The notes below the pieces were generated by a model. It was not told the origin of the DNA. It made no database searches and saw only the letters and a program-made list of their open reading frames with translations. The position numbers and the translations under genes were made by a program. Source: Tragulus kanchil (lineage: Eukaryota > Chordata > Mammalia > Artiodactyla > Tragulidae). From it: a stretch of DNA of 64,000 bases. Of this stretch, positions 32,883 through 43,724 are shown piece by piece. Within the stretch, counting starts at the first letter, position 1; each line of letters opens with the position of its first letter. The DNA lies in contig JAIOJX010000002.1 of the NCBI GenBank assembly GCA_022376925.1, positions 135,480,831 to 135,544,830 on the forward strand, given 5' to 3'.

Positions 32883-34138
32883 CTCCCCATACTCCCTTGA
32901 GGCCAGGGATCATATGTGCATTATTTCATTGTCTTATCCCTACTTTCTTGAGCATGTCAAAGAGCAGGAGATCAAAGAATGTGTGAATGGTCCAGTGAAT
33001 AAAGGATAAACCCCCTCTTTATATCACGGCCTTTATGACCTTCTGTAATCTGACTCTGACCCACTGGGATGGTTCATGTACCTGCAAAGACTGAGGGAGC
33101 ATTGTGTGTGGCTAAAAGACAGGTCACAGAGGCATGTCCCTGCTGGTGGCAAAACAAGGCATGAGAAAGCACCCATCTTTTGTGAGCACAGGGGTTATGC
33201 AAGGTGTTCGAGGAGAGAGGGGGGAAGAGGAAGCAGGATGGTAGGGGTTGGTGGGTCGCTTTTGTAAAGCACCACATGCTCAAGAACTTAAAAGACTTGG
33301 GGTGAGGGCAGGGCTTCCCTGGTAGTTCAGTGGTAAAGAGCTCGCCTGCCAATGCAGGAGACACAGGTTTGATCCCTGATCCGGGAAGATCCCCCATGTT
33401 ACAGAACAACTAAGCCTGTGAGCCACAACTATGGAGCCCATGGGCCGCAACTACAGAAACCGGTGTGCCCTAGAGGCCGAGTTCCACAACAAGAGAAGTC
33501 ACCGCAACAAGAAGCCTGCTCACCTCCACTTCAGAGTAGCCCCCACTCCCTGCAACTAGAGAAGAGCCTGCAGCAGCAGTGAAAACCCAGAATAGACAAA
33601 AATAAATAAATTAATTAATAAACTAAAAAAGAAGATTGGAGGGAATCCTCTTCCACTAATGCTGAAGCAGCATCAAGGCTCCTAGAACAACTCATACATG
33701 AAAAAGGCTAGCTTCCAGAATAAGTCTTGACCATGCTCTGCAAGAAGATGCCCCATGATACCTACTTCCATAAGAGCGCCAACCATTTAGAGATAATTTT
33801 AAGTATATGGGAGGATGTGTGTAGGCTATATGCAAATGCTATGGCATTATATTTAAGGGACTTGAGCATCCATGAATTTTGGTATCTGCACAGACTCCTG
33901 AAACCAGTTCCTTGCATATACTGGAGCTGGGGGACAACTGTATCTCCCCATACTCCCTTGAGGCCAGGGATCATATGTGCATTATTTCATTGTCTTATCC
34001 CTACTTTCTTGAGCATGTCAAAGAGCAGGAGATCAAAGAATGTGTGAATGGTCCAGTGAATAAAGGATAAACCCCCTCTTTATATCACGGCCTTTATGAC
34101 CTTCTGTAATCTGACTCTGACCCACTGGGATGGTTCAT
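32018..34138. repeat. Tandem duplication 9 (unit about 1.06 kb)
   Basis: Copy 1 is 32018-33077 and copy 2 is 33079-34138, offset 1061 throughout with essentially no difference seen. The junction joins 'gggatggttcat' to 'tacctgcaaag'. Confidence 0.95.
32251..32570 (+). mobile_element. CHR-2 SINE
   Basis: Sense element from 'gggcttccctggtagttcag' through 'gtgagccacaactatggagc' to 'cccagaatagacaaaaataa' with an AT-rich tail. Inserted in the Tigger-like element. Repeated at 33312-33631. Confidence 0.9.
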
Positions 34139-34595
34139 TTTATGTGTCAAACTGACTAGAGCACAGGGTGCCCAGGTATCTGAGTAAACGTCATTTCTGG
34201 GTGAGGTGTACCTGTGAGAGTGTTTCTGGATGAGACTAACAATTGAATCGGTAGACAGACTAAAGTAGATTGCCCTCCCCCATGTGGGTGGGCCTCATCT
34301 AATCTGTTGAAGGCCTGAGTAGAATAAAAGGCTGAGCGAGAAAGAATTCTTTCTCTCTGCCTGATGGTTTTGAACTGGGACATCAGTCTTCTGCTTTTGG
34401 ATTCAGACTTAAGCTGAAGTTTACACTGTAAGCTCTTCTGGTTCTCAGGCTTTGGATTTGACTGAAAAGTACCATTGGCTCTCCTAGGTCTGAACTTCTC
34501 AGCCTCCATAATCATGTGAACCAATTTCTTATAATAAATCTCTTTAGATATGCCTCCTAGTCTACTTCTCTGGAGAATATTGATACACTCACTTG
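34133..34595 (+). mobile_element. MLT2-like ERVL LTR remnant
   Basis: Solo-LTR-like sequence from 'ggttcattttatgtgtcaaa' through 'gtgggtgggcctcatctaat', 'ccataatcatgtgaaccaat' and the AATAAA-bearing 'cttataataaatctcttt' to 'ctctggagaatattgatac'. An ancient endogenous retroviral LTR of ERVL type, without coding sequence. All but its first about 45 bases recur at about 35269-35684. The subfamily name is tentative. Confidence 0.6.
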
Positions 34596-34634
34596 ATCTA
34601 ATGTCAGAAAATTGTTCTCAGCCCTACCGCCCTA

Positions 34635-34856
34635 GGCTCTGTGTGTGACAGTGTTTAGTTGCTTCAGTCATGTCTGACTCTTTGCAACCCCATGGATTGT
34701 AGCCCGCCAGGCTCCTCGCTCCATGGAGTTCTCCAGGCAAGAGTATTGGAGTGGGTACACCCTCCTCCAGGGGAATCTTCTTGACCCAGGGATCAAACCT
34801 GAATACCCTGCACTGCAGGCAGATTTTTTACCATCTGAGCCACCAAGGAAGCCCTG
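34635..34856 (-). mobile_element. Bov-tA SINE
   Basis: Antisense element from 'gtgtgacagtgtttagttgc' to 'tgagccaccaaggaagccct'. Repeated at about 35725-35945. Confidence 0.9.
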
Positions 34857-34889
34857 GGCTCTAGTTATAACAAACCTTTAGAAATCTTG

Positions 34890-35160
34890 GCTGGGGGCTT
34901 CCCTGGTGGTCCAGTGGGTAAGGACACTGCCTTGCAGTGCAAGGGGCGCTGGTTTGATCCCTGGCCTGGGAGGATTCCACATGCCGCAGAGCGGCTGGAC
35001 CAATGTTTCCAATTACTGAGCCAGAGCTCTGGAGCGCATGAGCCCAGAGCCGGTGCTCTGCAGCGAGAGAGGCCACTGCGACAGGAGGCTCACACAGACC
35101 AAAGGAGCAGAGATAGATGAAAATGGATAGAGGAAAGACCAATAGAAGTGGTCAAAAAAA
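34890..35160 (+). mobile_element. Long CHR/ART2-like SINE, A-rich tail
   Basis: Head 'gggggcttccctggtggtcc', box B-like 'gctggtttgatccctgg', body 'gagccagagctctggagcgc', end 'gaccaatagaagtggtc' plus A run. Repeated at about 35979-36249. Confidence 0.9.
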
Positions 35161-35162
35161 AG

Positions 35163-35263
35163 AAAAAATCATACCATGGACTTTTGTATAATTGAATCAC
35201 TTTGCTATACAGCATAAATTAACACAACATTGTAATTCAACTATACTTCAATAAAAATTTGTA
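35163..35263 (+). mobile_element. L1 extreme 3' tail
   Basis: 'gaatcactttgctatacagc', 'attaacacaacattgtaatt', then 'ctatacttcaataaaaattt' mark the terminal 100 bases of an artiodactyl L1. Repeated at about 36252-36352. Confidence 0.8.
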
Positions 35264-36356
35264 AAGGAATCTGAGTAAACGTCATTTCTGGGTGAGGTGT
35301 ACCTGTGAGAGTGTTTCTGGATGAGACTAACAATTGAATCGGTAGACAGACTAAAGTAGATTGCCCTCCCCCATGTGGGTGGGCCTCATCTAATCTGTTG
35401 AAGGCCTGAGTAGAATAAAGGCTGAGCGAGAAAGAATTCTTTCTCTCTGCCTGATGGTTTTGAACTGGGACATCAGTCTTCTGCTTTTGGATTCAGACTT
35501 AAGCTGAAGTTTACACTGTAAGCTCTTCTGGTTCTCAGGCTTTGGATTTGACTGAAAAGTACCATTGGCTCTCCTAGGTCTGAACTTCTCAGCCTCCATA
35601 ATCATGTGAACCAATTTCTTATAATAAATCTCTTTAGATATGCCTCCTAGTCTACTTCTCTGGAGAATATTGATACACTCACTTGATCTAATGTCAGAAA
35701 ATTGTTCTCAGCCCTACCGCCCTAGGCTCTGTGTGTGACAGTGTTTAGTTGCTTCAGTCATGTCTGACTCTTTGCAACCCCATGGATTGTAGCCCGCCAG
35801 GCTCCTCGCTCCATGGAGTTCTCCAGGCAAGAGTATTGGAGTGGGTACACCTCCTCCAGGGTAATCTTCTTCGCCCAGGGATCAAACCTGAATACCCTGC
35901 ACTGCAGGCAGATTTTTTACCATCTGAGCCACCAAGGAAGCCCTGGGCTCTAGTTATAACAAACCTTTAGAAATCTTGGCTGGGGGCTTCCCTGGTGGTC
36001 CAGTGGGTAAGGACACTGCCTTGCAGTGCAAGGGGCGCTGGTTTGATCCCTGGCCTGGGAGGATTCCACATGCCGCAGAGCGGCTGGACCAATGTTTCCA
36101 ATTACTGAGCCAGAGCTCTGGAGCGCATGAGCCCAGAGCCGGTGCTCTGCAGCGAGAGAGGCCACTGCGACAGGAGGCTCACACAGACCAAAGGAGCAGA
36201 GATAGATGAAAATGGATAGAGGAAAGACCAATAGAAGTGGTCAAAAAAAAGAAAAAATCATACCATGGACTTTTGTATAATTGAATCACTTTGCTATACA
36301 GCATAAATTAACACAACATTGTAATTCAACTATACTTCAATAAAAATTTGTAAAGG

Positions 36357-36829
36357 TACATTCATCTCTCCTCTTCTGAATGTTATTGAGTAAGGAAGTC
36401 AGGCCAGCACGGAAGCCTCTTTCTATCTATAAGCCTGTGAATGAAACCATGTAGGACTGAGCCAAAGCCAATGGAGCAGGAGCCACAGGGTCCAGTCAAA
36501 CTCTGTCTACTCCATATCTGGACTCTTCATCAGAGTCTATTCCTGTCCACATTGTTTAAACCAGTTGGAGGTATGCTTTCTGGTTTTAAAAAAAATCCAA
36601 GAGCATCTTAACTGGTATAAACAAGTAGCATGGGGATCCAACCCTCAAGAAGCAATGTTAGATTCTTCTAGAAAGGAGTGACATGACCAGACCCAACACT
36701 GAAAAGAACCCTCTGGTGGCAGTGATGAAAGTGAGCTGGATTTGAGATTGTTGCTAGATGCCTGGTGTGGATATGAGTCGAGACAAACTGAAGAAGACAC
36801 CTAAGACTGGAGGCAAATATATATATCTT
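36357..36829. other. Stretch without recognised gene
   Basis: Probably old repeat-derived sequence ('aaaggagtgacatgaccaga', 'gaaccctctggtggcagtga'), but I cannot assign a family and see no exon. Confidence 0.4.
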
Positions 36830-37440
36830 TTTTTTTAATTTTATTTATTTTTTGGCTATCTTGAGTTTTCACTGCTGCCACAGGCTCCTCTCTAGTCACA
36901 GGGAGTGGGGGTTGCTCTCTAGTTGAGGTGAGCAGGGCTTCCCTGGTGGTCCAGTGGGTAAGGACACTGCCTTGCAGTGCAGGGGGCGCTGGTTCACTCC
37001 CTAGCGTGAGAAAATCCCACGTGCTTCAGGGCAGCTGGACCAATGTGTCCATCTACTGAGCTGGAGCTCTGGAGTGCATGCTCCCAGAGCCAGTGCTCTG
37101 CAATGAGAGAGGCCACTGCGATGGGAGGCCCACACAGGCCAAAAGAACAAAGACCAATAGAAATGGCCAAAAAAAATACAGTGTAGTTGAGGTGAGCAGG
37201 CTTCTTGTTGTGGTGACGTCTCTTGTTGTGGAACTCGGGCTCTAGGGCACATGGGCTTCAGTAGTTGCGGCGCATGGGCTCCATAGTTGCAGCTCTGAGG
37301 CTCTAGAGCACAGGCTCAACAGTTGTGGCTCATGGGCTTTGTTGCTCCGCGGCATGTGGGATCTTCCTGGATCAGGGATTGACCTCATGTCTCCTGCATT
37401 GGCAGGCGAACTCTTTACCAGTGAGCTACCAGGGAAGTCC
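36830..37440 (-). mobile_element. CHR-2 SINE split by a nested SINE
   Basis: Antisense CHR-2 starts with T-rich sequence and 'ggctatcttgagttttcact', is interrupted at 36936-37183, and resumes with 'gaggtgagcaggcttcttgt' to 'gagctaccagggaagtccc'. Repeated at about 37930-38540. Confidence 0.9.
36936..37183 (+). mobile_element. Long CHR/ART2-like SINE inserted in CHR-2
   Basis: Opposite orientation to its host SINE. Starts 'ggcttccctggtggtccagt' and ends 'agaaatggccaaaaaaaa' plus a few bases. Flanked by an exact 16-base duplication 'tagttgaggtgagcag' at 36920-36935 and 37184-37199, so it is the younger of the two. Confidence 0.92.
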
Positions 37441-38555
37441 CAAAATATATATCTTTAAAAAAAAAAAAATTTTTTTAACATTTATTTTATTTATTTATCT
37501 TTTGGGGGGTCGGGTTGGGGAGGGAGAGGAGCAGGCGGGCCACTTCTATTGGTCTTTCATTTCTCTATTTTCATCTGTCTTTGTCCTTTGGCTCATGTGG
37601 GCCTCCCATTACAGTGGCCTCTGTCGTTTGGCTCCTGTGGGCCATCGGTCCAGCCGCTCCGCAGTTGGAGGTATGCTTTCTGGTTTTAAAAAAAATCCAA
37701 GAGCATCTTAACTGGTATAAACAAGTAGCATGGGGATCCAACCCTCAAGAAGCAATGTTAGATTCTTCTAGAAAGGAGTGACATGACCAGACCCAACACT
37801 GAAAAGAACCCTCTGGTGGCAGTGATGAAAGTGAGCTGGATTTGAGATTGTTGCTAGATGCCTGGTGTGGATATGAGTCGAGACAAACTGAAGAAGACAC
37901 CTAAGACTGGAGGCAAATATATATATCTTTTTTTTTAATTTTATTTATTTTTTGGCTATCTTGAGTTTTCACTGCTGCCACAGGCTCCTCTCTAGTCACA
38001 GGGAGTGGGGGTTGCTCTCTAGTTGAGGTGAGCAGGGCTTCCCTGGTGGTCCAGTGGGTAAGGACACTGCCTTGCAGTGCAGGGGGCGCTGGTTCACTCC
38101 CTAGCGTGAGAAAATCCCACGTGCTTCAGGGCAGCTGGACCAATGTGTCCATCTACTGAGCTGGAGCTCTGGAGTGCATGCTCCCAGAGCCAGTGCTCTG
38201 CAATGAGAGAGGCCACTGCGATGGGAGGCCCACACAGGCCAAAAGAACAAAGACCAATAGAAATGGCCAAAAAAAATACAGTGTAGTTGAGGTGAGCAGG
38301 CTTCTTGTTGTGGTGACGTCTCTTGTTGTGGAACTCGGGCTCTAGGGCACATGGGCTTCAGTAGTTGCGGCGCATGGGCTCCATAGTTGCAGCTCTGAGG
38401 CTCTAGAGCACAGGCTCAACAGTTGTGGCTCATGGGCTTTGTTGCTCCGCGGCATGTGGGATCTTCCTGGATCAGGGATTGACCTCATGTCTCCTGCATT
38501 GGCAGGCGAACTCTTTACCAGTGAGCTACCAGGGAAGTCCCAAAATATATATCTT

Positions 38556-38894
38556 TAAAAAAAAAAAAATTTTTTTAACATTTATTTTATTTATTTATCT
38601 TTTGGGGGGTGGGGTGGGGAGGGAGGGGGACAGGCGGGCCACTTCTATTGGTCTTTCATTTCTCTATTTTCATCTGTCTTTGTTCTTTGGCTCCTGTGGG
38701 CCTCCCATTACAGTGGCCTCTGTCGTCGCAGAGCGCCGGCTCTGGGCGCATGCGCCCCAGAGCTCCGGCTCGGTAATTGGACACATCGGTCCAGCCGCTC
38801 CGCAGCACATGGGATCTTCCCAGCCCAGGGATGGAACCAGCGCCCCCTGCACTGCAAGGCCGTGTCCTTGCCCACTGGACCACCAGGGAAGCCT
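38556..38894 (-). mobile_element. Long CHR/ART2-like SINE, GC-rich tail
   Basis: Antisense. A/T runs lead to the G-rich stretch (about 38603-38633), then 'cacttctattggtctttcat', the body and the head complement. Exact 15-base flanks 'caaaatatatatctt' lie at 38541-38555 and 38895-38909. The partial version at about 37456-37661 is the same element truncated by the duplication junction. Confidence 0.9.
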
Positions 38895-38999
38895 CAAAAT
38901 ATATATCTTGACAGGAATCCATTCTTTGACTCCAAATGTTCTAAGATGGTGGAACCACATGCCGACCTAGAGAAAATGTAGGAATATTCATTTGTGAAT

Positions 39000-39160
39000 C
39001 AAATACTTTTTTTTAGAACTCTTATGTGCCAGCACTAGCCTAGCTGCTGGAGAAGTAGCAGAGAACAAGAAGGGCACAAATCATGGCCCTTATACAGCTG
39101 ACTTCTTACTGGAGGGAGAGACAATAAGCAAAAATAATAAGTGCACATAAAGATGGATAG
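39000..39160 (+). mobile_element. Ancient mammalian repeat, family uncertain
   Basis: 'cttatgtgccagcactagcc', 'tgctggagaagtagcagaga', 'catggcccttatacagctga', 'ggagagacaataagcaaa' follow a widely dispersed mammalian pattern (MIR/L2-type). Not assigned further. Confidence 0.5.
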
Positions 39161-39169
39161 ATGGTGATT

Positions 39170-39370
39170 CAGGCTTCCTTGGTGGCTCAGACGCCTGCAA
39201 ATGTGGGAGATCTGGCTTCGATCCGTGAGTTGAGAAGATCCCCTGGAGGACGGAATGGCAACCCATTCCACTGTTCTTGCCTAGAGAAGACTCCCTATGG
39301 ACAGAGGAGCCTGGTGGGGTGCAATCCATGAGGTTGAATAGAGTCGGACACAACTGAGCAACTAAGGACA
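39170..39370 (+). mobile_element. Bov-tA SINE
   Basis: Sense element from 'aggcttccttggtggctcag' to 'gtcggacacaactgagcaac'. Confidence 0.9.
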
Positions 39371-39944
39371 CAGACGGTGATACAGGCTATGCAGAAAAAT
39401 TTTAAAGGAACAGAACCAGGGGGTATTGGAAAAAGAAATTATTCAGCCAGATATTCCCACTCCATGGTCTTAAAAAGGGAGGTTTTTCTCAGCAAGAAGC
39501 TTCAGGAATGGTAAATTTCTGTATTATTTTGTAATTGATAAGGTCCAGAAATATCTTTCATAGATAAAGTAACCCTAGCCCTGATTGGATGCCTACCCTA
39601 TGAAAACCAAAAACATTGTTTCTATCTGTTCACAGCGACTAGTTTACTTACTCTCCATTCAATAGATAAGGGAACAAAAGGTGAGTGATGTAAGTATGTC
39701 CCCCAGGATGATAGTGGCAGTGGCTCTGAACCTGGGTTTGTTCAACACAAAGTCCCTTGTTTTGCTTTTTGACTATATGATGTCTACTTAGTGCAGTAGC
39801 TCCATGAGGAAACTCATGTTCCTCAGTAGGTATGATTGCCTGTATTAAATAAGAGCCAAAAAAAATGAATTTGTTATGAAGTCTGTGTTGGATTAGATCA
39901 ATGCAGTCTATCAAATGTGTTCCATGAGAGGAAATACAGAAGTC
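39371..39944. other. Stretch without recognised gene
   Basis: AT-rich with weak MIR-like traces near 39640-39860. No exon seen. Confidence 0.4.
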
Positions 39945-39947
39945 TCT

Positions 39948-40462
39948 GGAGAGACCTCCCTGGTGGTCCAGTGGTTAAGAATCTGCCCTGTGATGCAGAA
40001 GATGTAGGTTTGATCCTTGGTTAAGATCTCTTCTAGCCCAAGTTGAATCAGCCTGCAAGAATTCACCTGCAATTCAGGAGACCCCAGTTCAATTCCTGGA
40101 TCAGGAAGACCTGCTAGAGAAGAGATAAGCTTCCTACTCCAGTATACTTGGGCTTCCCTGGCTCAGGTGATAAAGAATCTGCCTACAATGCAGGAGACCT
40201 GGGAAGATTCCCTGGAGAAGGGAAAGGCTACCCACTCCAGTATTCTTGCCTGGAGAATTCCATCCTTCATTCAGGGGTCTCAAAGAATCAGACACGATTG
40301 AGCGGCTTTTACTTCACTTGGCGGGAAACTAAGATCCCATATGCCACAGAGCAACCAAGCCCAAGCGCCACAACTAGAGAGTCTGTGTGCCGCAAGGAAA
40401 GATGATACCGTGAAGATTCATGTGCTGCAATGAAGAATCAATGCTGCTAAAGAAATAAAGAA
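39948..40462 (+). mobile_element. ART2A/CHR-type SINE split by two Bov-tA copies
   Basis: The outer element begins 'agacctccctggtggtccag' and breaks near 'gatccttggttaa'. It resumes near 40318 as 'gggaaactaagatcccatat' and ends in an A-rich tail. Between lie a 5'-truncated Bov-tA (about 40050-40148) and a second Bov-tA (about 40149-40315). The part from 40102 is repeated at 41162 onward. Confidence 0.75.
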
Positions 40463-42222
40463 ATAAAGAAAAAAAATTTAAGTCTCTGGAGGGTAAAGAT
40501 AGTGAAGCCTGACTTCCAGTTCGGGTTAGCCTTTTCACCAATATTTTGAAGTCATTCTCACTCCATGGACATATATCTCTTCCTTTTTGCTTCTGAACGT
40601 ATAATCACAAGGGGTTGCCTGGAGTTTGTTGGAGGTCTGGAACAGACCTAGAACGGTGAAGATCTTTGAAACGTTGAGTCAGCTGGATCCAGAAAACAGA
40701 CTCTTTGTTCCTTTCTCAAACAGATAAACAAAGCTTCCTGTAGTTATGGAAACCCCAGATTAGAGACTCCAGGGCCAAGCGGGAAAGCAAAGTGTACTCT
40801 GTGCATACCCTTCCTTAGGGCTACTTGGCTTCTGTCCCATCCACTTGTTTTTCAATCATAAGTGAACTTGGTAGAAAATGGTTTTAATTGTATAGACACT
40901 ATATGAGTATTTTCTCCTTACAATGAGAATGTAACAGGTAAGGAGAAGGCTGAACATGAAACAATGGACTGGTTCCAAATTGGGAAGGAGTACGTGAAGG
41001 CTTATATACGGTCACCCTGCTTATTTAACTAATATGCAGAGTACCTCATGCAAAATGCTGGTCTGGATAAAGCACCAGTTGTGGTCAAGATTGCTGGGAA
41101 AAATATCAATAATCTGAGATATGTAGATGACACCACCCTTATGGCAGAAAGTGAAGAGGAACAGGAAGACCTGCTAGAGAAGAGATAAGCTTCCTACTCC
41201 AGTATACTTGGGCTTCCCTGGCTCAGGTGATAAAGAATCTGCCTACAATGCAGGAGACCTGGGAAGATTCCCTGGAGAAGGGAAAGGCTACCCACTCCAG
41301 TATTCTTGCCTGGAGAATTCCATCCTTCATTCAGGGGTCTCAAAGAATCAGACACGATTGAGCGGCTTTTACTTCACTTGGCGGGAAACTAAGATCCCAT
41401 ATGCCACAGAGCAACCAAGCCCAAGCGCCACAACTAGAGAGTCTGTGTGCCGCAAGGAAAGATGATACCGTGAAGATTCATGTGCTGCAATGAAGAATCA
41501 ATGCTGCTAAAGAAATAAAGAAATAAAGAAAAAAAATTTAAGTCTCTGGAGGGTAAAGATAGTGAAGCCTGACTTCCAGTTCGGGTTAGCCTTTTCACCA
41601 ATATTTTGAAGTCATTCTCACTCCATGGACATATATCTCTTCCTTTTTGCTTCTGAACGTATAATCACAAGGGGTTGCCTGGAGTTTGTTGGAGGTCTGG
41701 AACAGACCTAGAACGGTGAAGATCTTTGAAACGTTGAGTCAGCTGGATCCAGAAAACAGACTCTTTGTTCCTTTCTCAAACAGATAAACAAAGCTTCCTG
41801 TAGTTATGGAAACCCCAGATTAGAGACTCCAGGGCCAAGCGGGAAAGCAAAGTGTACTCTGTGCATACCCTTCCTTAGGGCTACTTGGCTTCTGTCCCAT
41901 CCACTTGTTTTTCAATCATAAGTGAACTTGGTAGAAAATGGTTTTAATTGTATAGACACTATATGAGTATTTTCTCCTTACAATGAGAATGTAACAGGTA
42001 AGGAGAAGGCTGAACATGAAACAATGGACTGGTTCCAAATTGGGAAGGGAGTACGTGAAGGCTTATATACGGTCACCCTGCTTATTTAACTAATATGCAG
42101 AGTACCTCATGCAAAATGCTGGTCTGGATAAAGCACCAGTTGTGGTCAAGATTGCTGGGAAAAATATCAATAATCTGAGATATGTAGATGACACCACCCT
42201 TATGGCAGAAAGTGAAGAGGAA
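40102..42222. repeat. Tandem duplication 12 (unit about 1.06 kb)
   Basis: Copy 1 is 40102-41161 and copy 2 is 41162-42222, offset 1060-1061. Copy 1 ends inside the BovB reverse-transcriptase remnant and copy 2 continues through it. One base differs near the end ('gggaaggagtac' against 'gggaagggagtac'). Confidence 0.95.
40463..40978. other. Unique-looking sequence without gene
   Basis: No repeat family or exon recognised. Repeated at about 41523-42009. Confidence 0.45.
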
Positions 42223-43050
42223 CTAAAGAGCCTCTTGATGAAAATGAAAGAGGAGAGTGAAAAAGCTGGCTTAAAACTCAGCATTCCAGGGATATACATA
42301 TGACTAATCTGGGATTATACATATCTGTAAACAACAAAACACTGTAAAAGTAAAAAAAAAAATAAAGCTCAGCATTCAAAAAATGAAGATCATGGCATCC
42401 AGTCCCATCACTTCATGCCAAATAGATGGGCAAACAGTAGAAAAAGTGACAGATTTTATTTTCTTGGGCTCCAAAATCACTGCAGATGATGACTGCAGCC
42501 ATGAAATTAAAAGATGCTTACTCCTTGGAAGAAAGGCTATGACAAACCTAGACATCATATTAAAAAACAGGGACATCACTTTGCTGACAAAAGTCTGTAT
42601 CATCAAAGCTATGGTTTTTCCCATCATTGTGTAGGGATGGTGAAAGTTGGACCATAAACAAGGCTGAGCACTGAAGAATTGATGCTATTGAGCTGTGGTG
42701 TTGAAGAAGACTCTTGAGTCCCTTGAACTGCAAGGAGTTCAATCAGCCATTCCTAAGGGAAATCAGCCCTGAATATTCGTTGGAAGAACTGATGCTGAAG
42801 CTGAGGCTCCAATACTTTGGCCACCTGATGTAAAGAGATGACTCATTGGAAAAGACCCTGATGCTCGGAAAAATAGAAGGCAAAAGGAGAAAGGGACAAC
42901 AGAGGACGAGATGGTTGGATGGCATCACTGAATCAATGAACATGAGTTTAAGCAAGCTTTGGGAGATGGTGAAGGACAGGGAAGCCTGGCGTGCTGCAGC
43001 CCATGGGGTCACAAAGAGTCAGACACAACTGAGCAACTGAACTGAAAGAT
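42010..43050 (+). pseudogene. BovB (RTE) LINE reverse-transcriptase remnant
   Basis: Sense BovB covering the end of the reverse-transcriptase domain through the 3' end. The frame at 42109-42303 holds NNLRYVDDTTLMAESEEEL, where YVDD is the catalytic RT motif. It continues after an insertion at 42383-42634 (with FIFLGSKITADDDCSHEIKR) and at 42846-43040 ([19 protein letters not shown]). Stops, frame breaks and the insertion at 42287-42367 disable it. A truncated copy of its start lies at 40950-41161. Confidence 0.92.
42287..42367 (+). mobile_element. Short retroposed insertion in BovB
   Basis: An 81-base segment absent from the BovB pattern ends in an A-rich tail (about 42351-42366). It is flanked by 'ctcagcattc' at 42277-42286 and 42368-42377. 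Polyadenylation plus a target-site duplication indicate L1-mediated retroposition of a short RNA. The source is not recognised. Confidence 0.65.
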
Positions 43051-43265
43051 AAGGCCCATTTATCTGCCACTGCCAATCTTGGGCTTCTTTGCCCTGCCTC
43101 TGTTCAGCACGCTTGGAGCCAATCTTTATAAATGGCTTTCTAAACGTTTCTTTCTTTCCTTATTTTTTTTTTTTTTTATAGAATCCACATACTGTTGCTC
43201 TGTGCTTTCTTTAAAAAAATAGTGTCATACTATACATGCAATTCTGGAATTTTCAGTCTTTATTT
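43051..43265. other. Stretch without recognised gene
   Basis: Contains a T run at about 43165-43179 and possible old LINE traces. No exon seen. Repeated at about 44233-44447. Confidence 0.4.
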
Positions 43266-43724
43266 AAAAGATAGTCAGGCACATCAGTGCTCATAACAGC
43301 ACTATTTACAACAGCCAAGACATGGAAACAACCTAGATGTCCATCAAGAGATAAATGGATAAAGAAGATGTAGTGTGTGTGTATATATGAATATATAAAT
43401 AAATAATAAATAAAAAAAAACAATAAATAAAATAAATAAACAACAAAGTTCTATTGTATAGCACAGGAAACTATACTTAATATTTAATGTAACACAAAGA
43501 CCTTATACTCAATATCTTCTAATAGCCTATGTAAAAGAATCTGAAAAAGAATTTATATATATAGATATACACATATATCTATCTATCTATATATATATAT
43601 ATCTGAATCACTTTGCTGTACACCAGAAACTAACACAAATAAACTAACTATACTTCAATTAGCAAAAAAAAAAAAAAAAAAACTAGTATATTGCCTGTCA
43701 GCATCTTTAAAAAAAAGATAGTCA
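43266..43724 (+). mobile_element. 5'-truncated L1 3' end with target-site duplication
   Basis: Sense L1 3' region: 'agcactatttacaacagcca', 'tagcacaggaaactatactt', '(ctat)n/(at)n' near 43573-43602, 'gaatcactttgctgtacacc', then an A run at about 43664-43682. Flanks 'aaaagatagtca' lie at 43266-43277 and 43713-43724. About 25 bases plus a second A run lie between the first A run and the right flank. Repeated at about 44448-44906. Confidence 0.8.

Larger units (their letters stand above)
34178..36356. repeat. Tandem duplication 10 (unit about 1.09 kb)
   Basis: Copy 1 is 34178-35267 and copy 2 is 35269-36356. The offset falls from 1091 to 1089 by small indels (for example 'gaataaaaggctg' against 'gaataaaggctg', and 'ccctcctccagggg' against 'cctcctccagggt'). 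Confidence 0.95.
36562..38805. repeat. Tandem duplication 11 (unit about 1.10 kb)
   Basis: Copy 1 is 36562-37665 and copy 2 is 37662-38805, offset 1100. Copy 1 decays at its end: the SINE body there jumps from 'gtcgtttggctcctgtggg' to 'ccatcggtccagccgctcc', losing about 45 bases kept in copy 2. Confidence 0.95.

Noticed and set aside
34133..34595. LTR-like sequence as evidence of an intact endogenous retrovirus
   Set aside because: Only a diverged solo-LTR-like piece is present. No gag, pol or env sequence is seen around it. Its second appearance at 35.3 kb is part of duplication 10, not a partner LTR.
38425..38970. 181-codon plus-strand frame
   Set aside because: It spans the end of an antisense CHR-2 SINE and an antisense long SINE. 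No splice signals or recognisable domain. A shorter version at 37325 differs only by a duplication-end deletion.
43540..43605. CTAT/AT microsatellite as an independent locus
   Set aside because: It lies inside the L1 3' untranslated region, where such runs are usual, and is repeated only because of duplication 13.
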